Shown one piece after another: positions 42,224 to 51,241 of a stretch of DNA of 64,000 bases. Numbering within the stretch: position 1 is the first letter of the stretch; each line of letters starts with the position of its first letter. A program made the translations under genes and the position numbers. The notes beneath the pieces were generated by a model. The model was not told the origin of the DNA, searched no databases, and saw only the letters and a program-made list of their open reading frames with translations. Source of the DNA: Streptosporangium sp. NBC_01495 (lineage in GTDB: Bacteria > Actinomycetota > Actinomycetes > Streptosporangiales > Streptosporangiaceae); NCBI RefSeq assembly GCF_036250735.1, contig NZ_CP109430.1, positions 9,114,001 through 9,178,000 of the forward strand. Direction: 5' to 3'.

Positions 42224-43519
42224 CTACGGGGCGCGCAGCAGCTTCAGCACCCGGTCGTAGGTCCGCTGGGACTCCCTGTCGCGGTATTCGAGGTCCGCGC
42301 CGTCGTCGCGGCGGTGCCGCTCCTGGCGGACCGGGAGATCCTTTCCCAGGGCGACGAGGGTGCCGGGCAGCCTGAGCGAGAACTCCAGGTCGGCGTTGCG
42401 GTAGTAGCGGGCGTCGGCGGGGAAGCCCCCCGCGGCGAGCGCGGTGTCGCGCCTGATCGCGAACAGGTGGCCGAGCAGCCCCCGGACCTCGCCGGGCTCG
42501 GCCTCCAGCCATTCCCTGTCGTCCTCGCGAGGATTCACGCCCTTCCACCCGGCCGCGGTCGCGTCGTCGTCCAGCGCCTTGACCAGCGGGGTGACGGGGT
42601 CGCCCTCCAGGATCACGGAGGTGTCCATGACGACGTGCACGTCCGAGGTGTCGAGGCGCAGCAACTTGTCGCGGCTCTCGCCCCACCCCGCGGAACCACC
42701 CCTCCAGTGCGGCGACTCGGCCACGTGCCAGGCCTCCACCCGGCGGGGGAACTCCTCCACCAGCTCCTGTAGGACCGCTCCCGCGCCGTCCACGTCCCCC
42801 AGATCGAGGGCGAGGATCCTGGCCTCCGTACGGGCGACCAGGGCGCGTACGCACTCGCGCAGCTCGTCGGGGCGGCCGTCGACCAGCAGCGCGACGGTCA
42901 CCGTCGACCGCGCGGCTCTCGGCTCCTCGGCGCCGGCCGGGGGAACGATGGTCTCGTCGAGCCGGGAGACCGACAGGCTCGCGTCCCACAGCAGCTGGGA
43001 GGAGACCATCCGCTCGGGATGGCCATGGAGATCGTCGGCCCGGCCGACCAGCTCCGAACCCTCGGGCTTCTGCTGGGGCGCCGCCTCGCTCTCGGCGACC
43101 TTCTTCGCGTCCAGGTCACCGAGCCGCCCGGGGTGGCGTCCCGGATCCGCTGCCTCGGCGACCCGCCCGGCATCGGCCGACCGGTCCCGCCCGGCGGCGG
43201 CGTCCCCGACGTCCCCGGCGTCCCTGGCATCCCCGTCTTCGGTGCTGACCCGTCCCGGGGCCGTGGAGGCTCCCGGTTCCCCGCTCGAACCGCCCCGCTC
43301 CGCCTCCGGGGAACCCCCCTCGGGCAGGGAACTCACCGTGGGCCACACGTCGAAGGAGGGAGAGGGGATGAGCTCGAAGCCGTCCGCGGTGTCCCGGACG
43401 AGCCAGCCCTCGGTTCTGATCTCGTCACGGAGCGCGTCGGCGGCGGCGTGGTCCTGCTCGGCTCGTGCCTTGGCCCGCCGCTCGGCCAGGCCGGTCACGT
43501 TAGGAGGTACTTCGCTCAT
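42224..43519 (-). CDS. GT-A-like protein with a CysRS-like N-terminal segment
   Basis: 431 residues in three parts. Residues 1-50 (LAERRAKARAEQDHAAADALRDEIRTEGWLVRDTADGFEL) resemble the C-terminal end of cysteinyl-tRNA synthetases. Residues about 60-165 are a disordered acidic Asp/Gly/Ala-rich linker. Residues about 200-431 look like a family-2 glycosyltransferase core (STVTVALLVDGRPDELRECVRAL; HVVMDTSVILEGD as an acidic metal site; GLLGHLFAIRRDTALAAGGF; RNADLEFSLRLPG). Sugar and acceptor are unknown. It is upstream of murB (41 bp) in the same direction. Confidence 0.65.
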   Translation of the reverse strand: MSEVPPNVTGLAERRAKARAEQDHAAADALRDEIRTEGWLVRDTADGFELIPSPSFDVWPTVSSLPEGGSPEAERGGSSGEPGASTAPGRVSTEDGDARDAGDVGDAAAGRDRSADAGRVAEAADPGRHPGRLGDLDAKKVAESEAAPQQKPEGSELVGRADDLHGHPERMVSSQLLWDASLSVSRLDETIVPPAGAEEPRAARSTVTVALLVDGRPDELRECVRALVARTEARILALDLGDVDGAGAVLQELVEEFPRRVEAWHVAESPHWRGGSAGWGESRDKLLRLDTSDVHVVMDTSVILEGDPVTPLVKALDDDATAAGWKGVNPREDDREWLEAEPGEVRGLLGHLFAIRRDTALAAGGFPADARYYRNADLEFSLRLPGTLVALGKDLPVRQERHRRDDGADLEYRDRESQRTYDRVLKLLRAP

Positions 43520-43574
43520 GCTGGGGGGCTACCCCGAGACAGGGAGAAGATTCGGCCCCGGCCCGCGAGCCTGC

Positions 43575-43770
43575 CGGTGAACCGCACTCCGGCCCGCCGA
43601 GGACGGTGCCGGTGAGCCATGCACCGGCCCGCCGGTGAACCGCGTTCCAGCCCGCCGAGGACGGTGCCGGTGAACCGCGCCCCGCCCTTTCGTGAGCCTG
43701 CCGGTGAGCCGCGCCCCGGCCCGCCCGTGGCCGGTGAGCCCCGGGCCGTGCCCCGTGGGCGCCGGCGGCA
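43575..43770. repeat. GCCGGTGAACCGCG tandem repeat
   Basis: A roughly 50-bp compound unit (GCCGGTGARCCGCGYYCC followed by GGCCCGCCGAGGACGGT) recurs about four times with drift between the GT-A-like gene start and the hadB stop. The 280-bp gap has no other content. Confidence 0.75.
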
Positions 43771-43798
43771 CCCGCGGCCGAGTGCCGCCGTGGGGTGC

Positions 43799-44227
43799 CT
43801 ACGACAGCTGGACCACCGCGCGGGCCTTGGACAGGACCCGGGAGTCGTTGGACTTGGCGGTCAGGACGATCACCACGCGCTTGTCCTCGAGCTTCTCCTC
43901 GATCATCCCGCTCACCGTGATGACGGCGCCCTGGTCGTCGTCGGGGACGACCACCATGGAGGAGAACCGCACCCCGTAGTCGACGACCGCGCCGGGGTCG
44001 CCCACCCAGTCGGTGACGAACCGGCTACCCTGTGCCATGGTGAACATGCCGTGCGCGATGACGTCCGGGAGCCCGACGGTCTTGGCGAAGCGCTCGTTCC
44101 AGTGGATGGGGTTGAAGTCGCCCGAGGCCCCGGCGTACATCACCAGGTTGACGCGGCGCACCACGTATTCGGCGGGCGGGATCTGCTGACCCGTCTCGAC
44201 CTCGTCGTACTTGACCGTCGCGGCCAT
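43799..44227 (-). CDS. hadB: MaoC-like (3R)-hydroxyacyl-ACP dehydratase subunit HadB
   Basis: 142 residues, single hot-dog domain with the catalytic hydratase-2 motif (SGDFNPIHWNERFAKTVGLPDVIAHGM: Asp and His). In mycobacteria HadB is the catalytic subunit of the FAS-II dehydratase and pairs with HadA or HadC. The start lies 1 bp beyond the hadA stop (coupled). The order rpmG-hadA-hadB is conserved in many actinobacteria. In a non-mycolate organism the substrate is unclear. Confidence 0.88.
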   Translation of the reverse strand: MAATVKYDEVETGQQIPPAEYVVRRVNLVMYAGASGDFNPIHWNERFAKTVGLPDVIAHGMFTMAQGSRFVTDWVGDPGAVVDYGVRFSSMVVVPDDDQGAVITVSGMIEEKLEDKRVVIVLTAKSNDSRVLSKARAVVQLS

Positions 44228-44228
44228 G

Positions 44229-44675
44229 TCAGCCCGCCCCTCCACGCTCGACGATGGTGTTGTAGGTCGTGCACACGGGCTCACCGTCGACGGTGCTGAC
44301 GTCGCTCTTGACGGTGATCAGCTCGTTGCGGCCGACGCTGCGGATGTCGGTCACGGTGGAGACGCTGACCAGCTCGTCTCCGGCGTGGATCGGCCGCCGG
44401 TACTCGAAGCGCTGCTCGCCGTGGACCACCATGGCGAGGTTCAGGCCGAGCTCGGGATCGGTCAGGATCGACCCTCCGGCCAGGCTGAACACGATGGGGA
44501 AGGTCGGCGGCGCGATCACGTCGGGGTGCCCCGCCGCCCGGGCGGCCTCCGTGTCCCGGTAGATCGGGTTGTTGTCCCCGATCGCCGTCGCGAATTCTTT
44601 GATCTTCACGCGACTGACCTCGTACGGGGAGGAGGGCGCGGACGCCCGCCCGACGAAGTCACGGTTCAGAGCCAT
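44229..44675 (-). CDS. hadA: MaoC-like dehydratase subunit HadA
   Basis: 148 residues from ATG 44675, with AAGGAG upstream. N-terminal hot-dog half typical of the non-catalytic HadA/FAS1-DH1 subunit: MALNRDFVGRASAPSSPYEVSRVKIKEFATAIGD, then PPTFPIVFSLAGGSI and EYRRPIHAGDEL. It lacks the full Asp/His hydratase motif found in HadB, so it likely binds acyl chains in a HadA-HadB heterodimer. Confidence 0.88.
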   Translation of the reverse strand: MALNRDFVGRASAPSSPYEVSRVKIKEFATAIGDNNPIYRDTEAARAAGHPDVIAPPTFPIVFSLAGGSILTDPELGLNLAMVVHGEQRFEYRRPIHAGDELVSVSTVTDIRSVGRNELITVKSDVSTVDGEPVCTTYNTIVERGGAG

Positions 44676-44872
44676 CGTGCTCCTTTGCGGATACCGAACC
44701 GGTGGGGCCGACACCGGCGGATTGGACGAGACATTGACAGAACAAGATTCCAGGATGTGCCCTCGGGCAGATCACCGGGAGGCGGGCCGTCAGGAAACCG
44801 TAGCCCGGCCCGCTCTCCCGCCGGCTCTCTCGTGTGGTCAACGCTCGTGCGAGAAAACTGTGCGGATACGAC

Positions 44873-44903
44873 AAACCGGCGCCTCGTCTGAGGACGCCGG
44901 TTT
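44873..44903 (-). terminator. hairpin terminator after rpmG
   Basis: AAACCGGCG-CCTC and GAGG-A-CGCCGGTTT form a strong stem with a GTCT loop (one bulge), 65 bp beyond the rpmG stop. It separates rpmG from hadA. The remaining 44676-44872 is the presumed hadA promoter region. Confidence 0.75.
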
Positions 44904-44967
44904 CCGTGGAGTGTGTGCGTGCCGATGAAGCACTCATCTTCCGCCGCGGCGGAAGGCTTCGCGCAGA

Positions 44968-45132
44968 CTAACGAGTCTCGCGGTGCGCCTGGTGCGTCTT
45001 GCAGTTCGGGCAGTACTTCTTCAGCTCAAGCCGATCCGGGTCGTTGCGCCGGTTCTTCCGCGTGATGTAGTTGCGGTGCTTGCACTCCTGGCAGGCCAGC
45101 GTGATCTTCGGCCTAACGTCGGTGGCAGCCAC
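44968..45132 (-). CDS. rpmG: 50S ribosomal protein L33
   Basis: 54 residues from GTG 45132 (VAATDVRPKITLACQECKHRNY). Complete L33 ending KKYCPNCKTHQAHRETR. Four cysteines in two CxxC pairs (CQEC, CPNC) mark the zinc-binding C+ form; actinomycetes often keep a second zinc-free paralogue under Zur control. Located just downstream of tRNA-Met on the same strand, a conserved arrangement. Confidence 0.95.
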   Translation of the reverse strand: MAATDVRPKITLACQECKHRNYITRKNRRNDPDRLELKKYCPNCKTHQAHRETR

Positions 45133-45212
45133 TTGGGAGTGCCTTTCTACGTTCTGGACAGTGGACAACCCACGGCAGGACCTCTCTGGTGGGAGAAGCC
45201 CCGGATGGGTAG

Positions 45213-45286
45213 TAGCGGAGGCCGGACTTGAACCGGCGACACAACGATTATGAGCCGTTTGCTCTGCCTGGCTGAGCTACTCCGCC
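45213..45286 (-). tRNA. tRNA-Met (anticodon CAT, elongator-like)
   Basis: Cloverleaf on the minus strand: acceptor GGCGGAG / CTCCGCT (one G-T pair), D arm GCTC...GAGC, anticodon stem AACGG/TCGTT region with loop CTCATAA (CAT), T arm GCCGG-TTCAAGT-CCGGC. It has no CCC anticodon-stem initiator signature, so elongator Met. CCA is not encoded. Confidence 0.93.
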
Positions 45287-45459
45287 TTGGGCCGACAAAA
45301 TCGACCGACCCCGCAAGGATACCCGACCCGCAGAGTGCCTGCGTACTTGTGCAGGTCAGGGCGATCTCTTCTGGGTTGCCCCAGTATGCCCGCTCGCGCG
45401 TCAGGAACCTTGAGTATTTTCTGGCTCGCCCTTACCTGCCTTTAAGGCCAACCAAGCCG

Positions 45460-45487
45460 AAAGCCCTAACCGGAAGGTTAGGGCTTT
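45460..45487 (-). terminator. terminator after tRNA-Thr
   Basis: AAAGCCCTAACC and GGTTAGGGCTTT pair perfectly over 12 bp around GGAA. It starts 10 bp beyond the tRNA 3' end. The symmetric A/T ends could make it bidirectional. Confidence 0.85.
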
Positions 45488-45497
45488 TAGGCTGTTG

Positions 45498-45570
45498 AGC
45501 CCCTTTACGGAATCGAACCGTAGACCTTCTCCTTACCATGGAGACGCTCTGCCGACTGAGCTAAAGGGGC
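45498..45570 (-). tRNA. tRNA-Thr (anticodon GGT)
   Basis: 73 nt on the minus strand: acceptor GCCCCTT/AAGGGGC, D arm GCTCAGTCGGCAGAGC, anticodon stem TCTCC/GGAGA with loop ATGGTAA (GGT, reads ACC/ACT), T arm TACGG-TTCGATT-CCGTA. It decodes the abundant Thr ACC codon. Confidence 0.95.
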
Positions 45571-45844
45571 CTGTCCGTGTCGCTCTCGCTTGCGGACAGG
45601 TGTAACCATACACGGCTCCGCAGCGGGATGCGAAATCAATCGAGGTCCCCCCGGAACACCACACGTTCCCCTCGAAGCGCCCGCGCCGTCGCCCCGCGAC
45701 GCCCCCCGCCCAAGGTCCGGTCCGCCCCCTCGAATCCCGCCGCGGAACGCCGGGAAACGGGCGTGCCGCTGTCCCCCTCCGCCGAAGCCGCCGGGCCTGC
45801 CGAGCTTGATCGGTCCGGTCGGATCCGCCGGACCGGGCGACCGG

Positions 45845-45912
45845 TCGCGCACCAGGCCGGTCACGCGGCAAACCGGTCACACCGGGCCGGTCACACCGGG
45901 CCGGTCACACCA
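45845..45912. repeat. 14-bp CCGGTCACACCGGG tandem repeat
   Basis: CCGGTCACACCGGG is repeated directly at about 45876-45912, preceded by the variant CCGGTCACGCGGCAAA (45862 onward) and a further CGGTCGCGC copy. It is the only structure in the 444-bp gap between tRNA-Thr and the hemerythrin gene. Confidence 0.75.
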
Positions 45913-46014
45913 AGAGGCCACGTCGCGCCACCAAGTGGTTACCAAGTAGGTCATAAGAGGGCCGTCGCATCGTGTGTCGGGTAAGCAGCCCGTACCGACC
46001 GAGGAGCCCTCGAC

Positions 46015-46656
46015 ATGACCCCCGAACTGCTGGGATTCCAGCTCATCCACCGTGCGATGCGCGGTGACGTCCGCCGCCTGGCCATGCTCGCCACCCAGCT
46101 GGCCGAGGGCCGGCAGTCCGCCGGCCCGGCCCGCGCCGCCGCCATCGCCGGTTTCATCACGACCCTGAACCAGGGCATCCACCACCACCACACGATGGAG
46201 GACGAGGTCCTCTGGCCCGTCCTCGAACGGTCCGCCGGGGCCGAGGTGGACCTGCGCGACCTGAGCGACGATCACGCCGATCTCGACCCGCTGCTGGCCG
46301 AGATCAACGGCCAGGCCGCCGCGTTCGCCTCGACCGGCGACGCCGCCGCGCTCGCCACGTCCCTCACCCGGCTGGCCGACATGCTCGACGAGCACATCAC
46401 GGAGGAGGAGCGGCTGCTCTTCCCGATCATCAGGAAGTACGTGTCCGTCGCCGACTGGCACCGGGTCGAGACGGAGGCCCGCAAGGGCGGGAGCGCCAGG
46501 ATCGACCTGCCGAGGCTCGAACAGTACGCCGGGCCCGACGAGTTGGCCCGGCTGCACAGGCTCGCCGGTCCCCCGCTGACGGTGATGCTCGCCCTGTTCC
46601 GGCCCGGCCACCGGCGGCGCCGGCGACTGGTCTTCGGCCCCCTCGCCGCCTTCTGA
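46015..46656 (+). CDS. hemerythrin domain protein
   Basis: 213 residues. A four-helix bundle with the iron-ligand pattern: FQLIHRAMRGDVRRL, GIHHHHTMEDEVLWPVLE, DDHADLD and LDEHITEEERLLFPII (His/Glu ligands of a di-iron centre). A C-terminal basic segment ends RPGHRRRRRLVFG. In actinomycetes such proteins sense or scavenge oxygen or nitric oxide; the role here is not defined. Monocistronic. Confidence 0.87.
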   Translation: MTPELLGFQLIHRAMRGDVRRLAMLATQLAEGRQSAGPARAAAIAGFITTLNQGIHHHHTMEDEVLWPVLERSAGAEVDLRDLSDDHADLDPLLAEINGQAAAFASTGDAAALATSLTRLADMLDEHITEEERLLFPIIRKYVSVADWHRVETEARKGGSARIDLPRLEQYAGPDELARLHRLAGPPLTVMLALFRPGHRRRRRLVFGPLAAF

Positions 46657-46665
46657 TCCGGCCCC

Positions 46666-49600
46666 TCACCCCGTACGCGCCGAGGCCGCCCTGCGCGCCC
46701 AGTGCGGCGAGCCGATCCGCTCGGCGACGCGTACCGCCCGCTCGTAGTGGGCGGTCGCGTCACGGCCGAGGAAGGCGGCGAGATCGCCCAGGATCAGGGC
46801 GACCGGTCCCAGGGTGACCGACCCGGAGTGCATCCCGGCCAGCTCGCCGTCCCAGGGCAGCAGGGCCCGATAACACCGCTCGGCCACCCGCCGGTCGCCG
46901 AGCGCGATCGCGTTCTCCCCGCGCAGGCCCTGCCAGAGGAGCCAGTAGTAGTCCAGGTGGGGCTCCTGATCGGGCCGCCAGTACGCCCGCGCCTCGTCCA
47001 CGCGCCCCTCGGCGATCAGCGCCCTGACCACGATGTCGCCCATTCCCTCGGGGGCGAGCCCGTACAGCGCCAGCAGTTCGGGGATGTCCTGCGGCAGGCC
47101 GCCCGCCAGCCGGGTCGCGAACCGGCTGATGGGACCGATGGCGTGGGCGTTGGCCCCTCCCGCGGCCACCATGCGCTCGGCGATGGCCAGGTAGGACCGT
47201 TCCGCCCCCTCGAAGTCGCCCTCGATCAGCAGGATCAGCGTGTCGAGCATGGACAGCACGCCCAGCGCGAGGCCGAGCTGGCCGGTGGTGGAGTGTTCCA
47301 GGGCGCGGTCCGCGTGCCGCCTGGCCGCGGCCAGGTCACAGCGGCCCAGGCTGACCATGAACAGGGCGTGGTGTCCCTGCATCGCGTACCCGGGCAGCCC
47401 CGCGCCGTCACCCAGCTCGACCAGCTCGCGGGCCACGACCTCCAGCTCGTCGCGGCGATCAGGCGTCAGCAGCACGAAGTAGCGGGCGTTGAGGGCCAGG
47501 CAGACGAGGTCCGTACGGCCCAGACGCCTGGCGATCTCGACCGCCTCGGCGCTGTAGGCCCGGCAGCGCTCGTCGTCGTGTCCCTCCAGCTCGAAGACGA
47601 GTGTGGCCAGCAGCCGGCAGCGGGTCTCGTCGTCGGCGCCGTCCAGCGCCTCCACCAGCGCGTCGACGAGCGGCTGGTCCACGTGACGGCTCGGCTGGAT
47701 CGACCAGGTCACCGGGGCGTCGTACGCGGTCAGCGCCCGGTTCAGGCCGCCGCCCAGCCGCCGCGCGACGGCGACGGCCCGCTCGCGGTTCTCCCTGGCG
47801 GCCAGCACGTCACCCTCGTGCGCCTGTACCGCCACCAGCGAGCAGAGCAGGTCGAGCCGGAGCGCGTCGTCGTCGGCGTGATCCAGCGCTCCCCGGTAGA
47901 ACGTCCCCGCCTCCCGGTACGAGTGCATGCCCCGCGCCTGCTCGGCCGCCGCCCTGGCGTAGGGCACCGCCCGCCCCGCCGAGGCCGGGGTGGCCGCGGC
48001 GAGCGCGTGGTGCCCAAGCGCGGTGACCTCACCGGGCCGGACCCGCTCCAGCGCGCCGACGACCCTGCCGTGCAGGCGGGTACGGCGCAGTCCGGGCGTG
48101 TCCTCGTAGAGGGTCTCCCTGACGAGGACGTGGGCGAAACGCACCCGGCCGGGGGCGGGCTCGGTCAGCAGCCCGGTCACCACGCCGGCCTCCAGCGCCT
48201 CAAGGGCGGCGTCCTCGTCGGTGCCCTCCAAGGCGAGCAGCACGTCGACGTCGACGTCCCTCCCGACGACGGCCGCGTCCCGCAGGATCCTCTGGGCCGT
48301 CGCGGGCAGCCGGGCGATCCTGCGGCGGATCAGGTCGCGCACGCCGGGCGGCAGCGCGCGGGCCGCCGAGGTGCCGTCCGTGGTGATCAACCGCGCGGTC
48401 TCGCAGACGAAGAGCGGGTTGCCGCCGGTCCGCTCGGCCACGGTACGCGCGGTCACCGCGTCCACCTCCCGCCCCGAGCGCTCGCGCAGCAGCAGGGCCA
48501 CGTCCTCGTCACCGAGCCCGCCCAGGTCGAGCCGGTGGGTGTCGCGCCCGGCCAGGGCCGCCCAGGTCGCCCCCAGGTGGTCGACGGCCTCGGTGGGCCG
48601 GTAGGTCGCGACGATCATGATGTCGGCGTCGGCGACTCCCGTGGCGAGGTGGCGCAGGAGCTGGAGTGTCTCGCTGTCGGCCCGGTGCACGTCCTCCATG
48701 ACCACCAGCAGCCGGGTGCCCCACGCGACGACCCGGCGGAGGTAGTCGCCCACCGCCCGAGCCAGCAGGAACGGCCCCGCCGGCGGGGCGTCGTCGTCCA
48801 GCAGCGGCGCCAGCCGGACCGCCAGATCGCCCTCCGGCGGCTGCTCCACGGCCAGGGCGCGCAGCACCTCGCTCCACGCCCACGCGGGCGGCGCCCCGCC
48901 GTCGGTCTCCGGGCACTGCCCGGTCGCGGTGAGCCAGCCGCGCGCCGCCAGCCGCCGGGCGAACGCGGCCGCCAGCGCGCTCTTGCCCGCTCCGGGATCG
49001 CCGCCCAGCCACACCGTGCGCAACCCGCCCCGGTCCGCGACCGTCCGCAACGCCGCCAGCTCCTCCGTACGGCCCACCAGACCGGGAACGGGATCGGCGA
49101 GATCCCGGCCCCCGTCCCCATCGCGGATACCGCCACGGTCCTGATCCCGGCCCCGCTCCTGATCCCGGTCGCGGTCGCGGTCGTGACCCCCGTCGCGGTC
49201 GTGATCCCGGTCATGATCGCGACCTGCCCGGTCCGGCCCCGGTCGGTCCGGTCCCGCCCGCCCCGGATCACCCCGATCCGGCTCTCTCGCCCCGATCCCG
49301 GCGGCGTCCGAGAGCGGTGTCCGTACGGAGACGGGCGCGGCCGTCCGGTTCAGGGAGTCGGCGTGGGCCAGGATGTCGGCCTCCAGCGCGCGCAGCGCGG
49401 GGCCCGGGTCCACCCCAAGCTCGTCGGCGAGGGTCTCGCGTGCCCTCCTGATCGCGCCCAGGGCGTCGGCCTGCCGCCCGGCCCGGTAGTAGGCCAGGGC
49501 GAGCAGCCGTACCGCGTTCTCCCTGAGCGGGTGGGCGCGGACGTGCCGCTCAAGCTCGACCTCCGCGTTGCGGCCGAGCGCGAGCAGTGCCCCCGCCCTG

Positions 49601-50100
49601 TGCTCCACGGCGACCAGTCGCAGCTCGTCAAGCCGCGCGGCCTCGGGCTCCGCCCACTCGTCGTCGGCGAACTCCGCGTACGCGGGCCCCTGCCAGAACG
49701 CGAGTGCCCGGTCCACCACCTCCAGTGCCCGTACCCCGTCCCCCTCGGCGAGCGCGACCCCGGCCGTGTCGACCAGGCGGGGGAAGAGCCAGGCGTCCAC
49801 CCGCTCGGGATCCAGCCGCAGGCGGTAGCCGGGGACGGCGCTGACCAGCACCGTGGCGGGCGTGCGCGGCAGCCGTTCGGGCTCGAGCACCCGCCGCAGG
49901 TTGGACACGTAGACCTGGAGGGCGGCCAGCGCCTTGGGCGGCGGTTGTCCGCGCCACAGGTCATCGATGAAACGATCGGTGGAGACCACGTGCCCGCCCG
50001 CCGCGACGAGCCTGGCCACCACGGCCCGCTGCCGGGAGGTGCCCAGGTCCACCGTACGGCCGTTGATCTCCGCCTGGAGCGGACCGAGAACACGCAACAT
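46666..50100 (-). CDS. BTAD/AAA-ATPase transcriptional regulator (AfsR/SARP-like)
   Basis: 1144 residues from ATG 50100. N-terminal OmpR-like winged helix (MLRVLGPLQAEINGRTVDLG; GHVVSTDRFIDDLWRG; LQVYVSNLRRVLEP), then the BTAD helical domain to about residue 265. An extraordinary Asp/Arg-rich linker follows (about 275-345), then an AAA domain (LGGDPGAGKSALAAAFARRL at about 365; LLVVMEDVHRAD) and a TPR-like C-terminus. SARP-type regulators with ATPase domains activate secondary metabolite clusters; none is adjacent. In-frame codons upstream of the ATG lie outside the conserved domain. Confidence 0.93.
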   Translation of the reverse strand: MLRVLGPLQAEINGRTVDLGTSRQRAVVARLVAAGGHVVSTDRFIDDLWRGQPPPKALAALQVYVSNLRRVLEPERLPRTPATVLVSAVPGYRLRLDPERVDAWLFPRLVDTAGVALAEGDGVRALEVVDRALAFWQGPAYAEFADDEWAEPEAARLDELRLVAVEHRAGALLALGRNAEVELERHVRAHPLRENAVRLLALAYYRAGRQADALGAIRRARETLADELGVDPGPALRALEADILAHADSLNRTAAPVSVRTPLSDAAGIGAREPDRGDPGRAGPDRPGPDRAGRDHDRDHDRDGGHDRDRDRDQERGRDQDRGGIRDGDGGRDLADPVPGLVGRTEELAALRTVADRGGLRTVWLGGDPGAGKSALAAAFARRLAARGWLTATGQCPETDGGAPPAWAWSEVLRALAVEQPPEGDLAVRLAPLLDDDAPPAGPFLLARAVGDYLRRVVAWGTRLLVVMEDVHRADSETLQLLRHLATGVADADIMIVATYRPTEAVDHLGATWAALAGRDTHRLDLGGLGDEDVALLLRERSGREVDAVTARTVAERTGGNPLFVCETARLITTDGTSAARALPPGVRDLIRRRIARLPATAQRILRDAAVVGRDVDVDVLLALEGTDEDAALEALEAGVVTGLLTEPAPGRVRFAHVLVRETLYEDTPGLRRTRLHGRVVGALERVRPGEVTALGHHALAAATPASAGRAVPYARAAAEQARGMHSYREAGTFYRGALDHADDDALRLDLLCSLVAVQAHEGDVLAARENRERAVAVARRLGGGLNRALTAYDAPVTWSIQPSRHVDQPLVDALVEALDGADDETRCRLLATLVFELEGHDDERCRAYSAEAVEIARRLGRTDLVCLALNARYFVLLTPDRRDELEVVARELVELGDGAGLPGYAMQGHHALFMVSLGRCDLAAARRHADRALEHSTTGQLGLALGVLSMLDTLILLIEGDFEGAERSYLAIAERMVAAGGANAHAIGPISRFATRLAGGLPQDIPELLALYGLAPEGMGDIVVRALIAEGRVDEARAYWRPDQEPHLDYYWLLWQGLRGENAIALGDRRVAERCYRALLPWDGELAGMHSGSVTLGPVALILGDLAAFLGRDATAHYERAVRVAERIGSPHWARRAASARTG
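49130..49240 (-). repeat. Arg/Asp-coding CCGGTC/GATCCCGG repeats in the regulator linker
   Basis: TGATCCCGGTC, GGTCGCGG and GGTCATGATCGC units alternate. On the coding strand they give DRDHDRDGGHDRDRDRDQERGRDQD-like sequence broken into short motifs. The frame is intact across the array. Confidence 0.8.
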
Positions 50101-50196
50101 AACAAAAGGCAGGGTATGTGCCCTTCGACGCCTTTTGGTGAACACCGAGCCCGTTTGAGGGATCACCGAGCCTTTTGACGAACACCGAGGAGCACG

Positions 50197-50508
50197 ATGC
50201 TGCAGGATCGTCGCAGGGAAACGATCCGGGCGCTCGACGAGAGCGACCGGCCGCACCTGTACTGGCATGGGGTGGACGGCGACGGCCACGTGTGGCTGTT
50301 CGAGACCGTCATCGACAGCGGCGGGGAGTACTGGCCGGTGAGACACGCCGAACTGGGCTCGGACGGCATCGCCCGCACGTACTCGTGGCGCCACATCGAG
50401 GACGAGCACGGCTTCCTGGCCGAGGGCCCGATCTATCCCGGCGACTTCGGCCTGAACGCCCTGACCCCCGAGGAGTTCGGCACCCTGTGGGCCGCGCTCG
50501 GCGGGTGA
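50197..50508 (+). CDS. hypothetical acidic protein
   Basis: 103 residues from ATG 50197, with GAGGAGCACG just before the start. Sequence (RPHLYWHGVDGDGHVWLFETVIDSGGEYWPVRHAEL ... EEFGTLWAALGG) is Trp/Gly/Asp-rich, suggesting a compact beta fold. No family recognised. It is divergent from the BTAD regulator, sharing the 96-bp intergenic region. The following 50509-50956 shows only GC-rich DNA with nothing I can identify. Confidence 0.6.
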   Translation: MLQDRRRETIRALDESDRPHLYWHGVDGDGHVWLFETVIDSGGEYWPVRHAELGSDGIARTYSWRHIEDEHGFLAEGPIYPGDFGLNALTPEEFGTLWAALGG

Positions 50509-50956
50509 GGGCGCTCCCGCCACGCACCCCGTCCAGGAGTGATGGGGGCACTCCTGTCACACGCTCCAGATCCAGGGGTACGGCCCGGCCTGGTCACCGG
50601 CCGCGCCGCAGCCGACGTCGGCCACGGTCAAGGCCACGGCTTCGCCCCGGCCCCGGGGCTGTGAGAACGACCTCGGCCGGCGGGAGCACGCATCCCGGAA
50701 GGACTTCGGGCCAGGTCCGGGCTGAGCGGGGCGGGGCGGGGCCGTGGCTTCGCGACCGGGACGGAGCGCGAATGCGGACATTCGTCAATCACACATGAGT
50801 CCGGCGGACGACGAATGGTATTCGCCATCTCTTCACATCGGTTTTCGAATGTTTTCGACCACTGGTCAGCCGTCGTTCCGGCCGCGCCATAACATCGCCA
50901 CATCGGGATGACAAAGTGGGTTATTTCGCATATATGCATAGGAGTAAGTTGCTCGC

Positions 50957-51205
50957 ATGAGCGGAACGCCCGGCCTGAGGATGGCAGCCTCGGACATGAC
51001 CGCGCTGAGCCTGTGGACCGCCGACGCGGTGGTGCTGTTCGACTGGCTCCTGAGCGTGGATCTCGACCAGCTTCCCGTCCGGCACATGGCACAGAAACAG
51101 GCCCTGATGGATCTCCTCCAGCAGCTTGACCGGAGCATCCCCGGCTACACCTCCGAGGACATCGAGCAGGCACAGCTGCTACTGACCCGCGAGATGGGCC
51201 TGTAG
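50957..51205 (+). CDS. hypothetical 82-residue helical protein
   Basis: ATG 50957 follows a weak GTTGCTC context with GGAGTAAG about 12 nt upstream. The protein (MTALSLWTADAVVLFDWLLSVDLDQLPVRHMAQKQALMDLL ... GYTSEDIEQAQLLLTREMG) reads as three amphipathic helices. Similar uncharacterised small proteins occur in actinomycetes; no function is known to me. The preceding AT-rich leader (about 50800-50950) is unusual for this region and is probably its promoter. Confidence 0.6.
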   Translation: MSGTPGLRMAASDMTALSLWTADAVVLFDWLLSVDLDQLPVRHMAQKQALMDLLQQLDRSIPGYTSEDIEQAQLLLTREMGL

Positions 51206-51241
51206 CCACACCCGCACGCCCCTCCCGGCTCCCCCTTCCCT

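Noticed and set aside
41145..42989. Longer frame for MurB reaching into the GT-A-like gene.
   Set aside because: MurB similarity begins at ATG 42182, which has its own ribosome site; the extension overlaps another real gene.
50101..50523. N-terminal extension of the BTAD regulator.
   Set aside because: The conserved winged-helix domain begins at ATG 50100 and the extension reads through the divergent 50197 gene.
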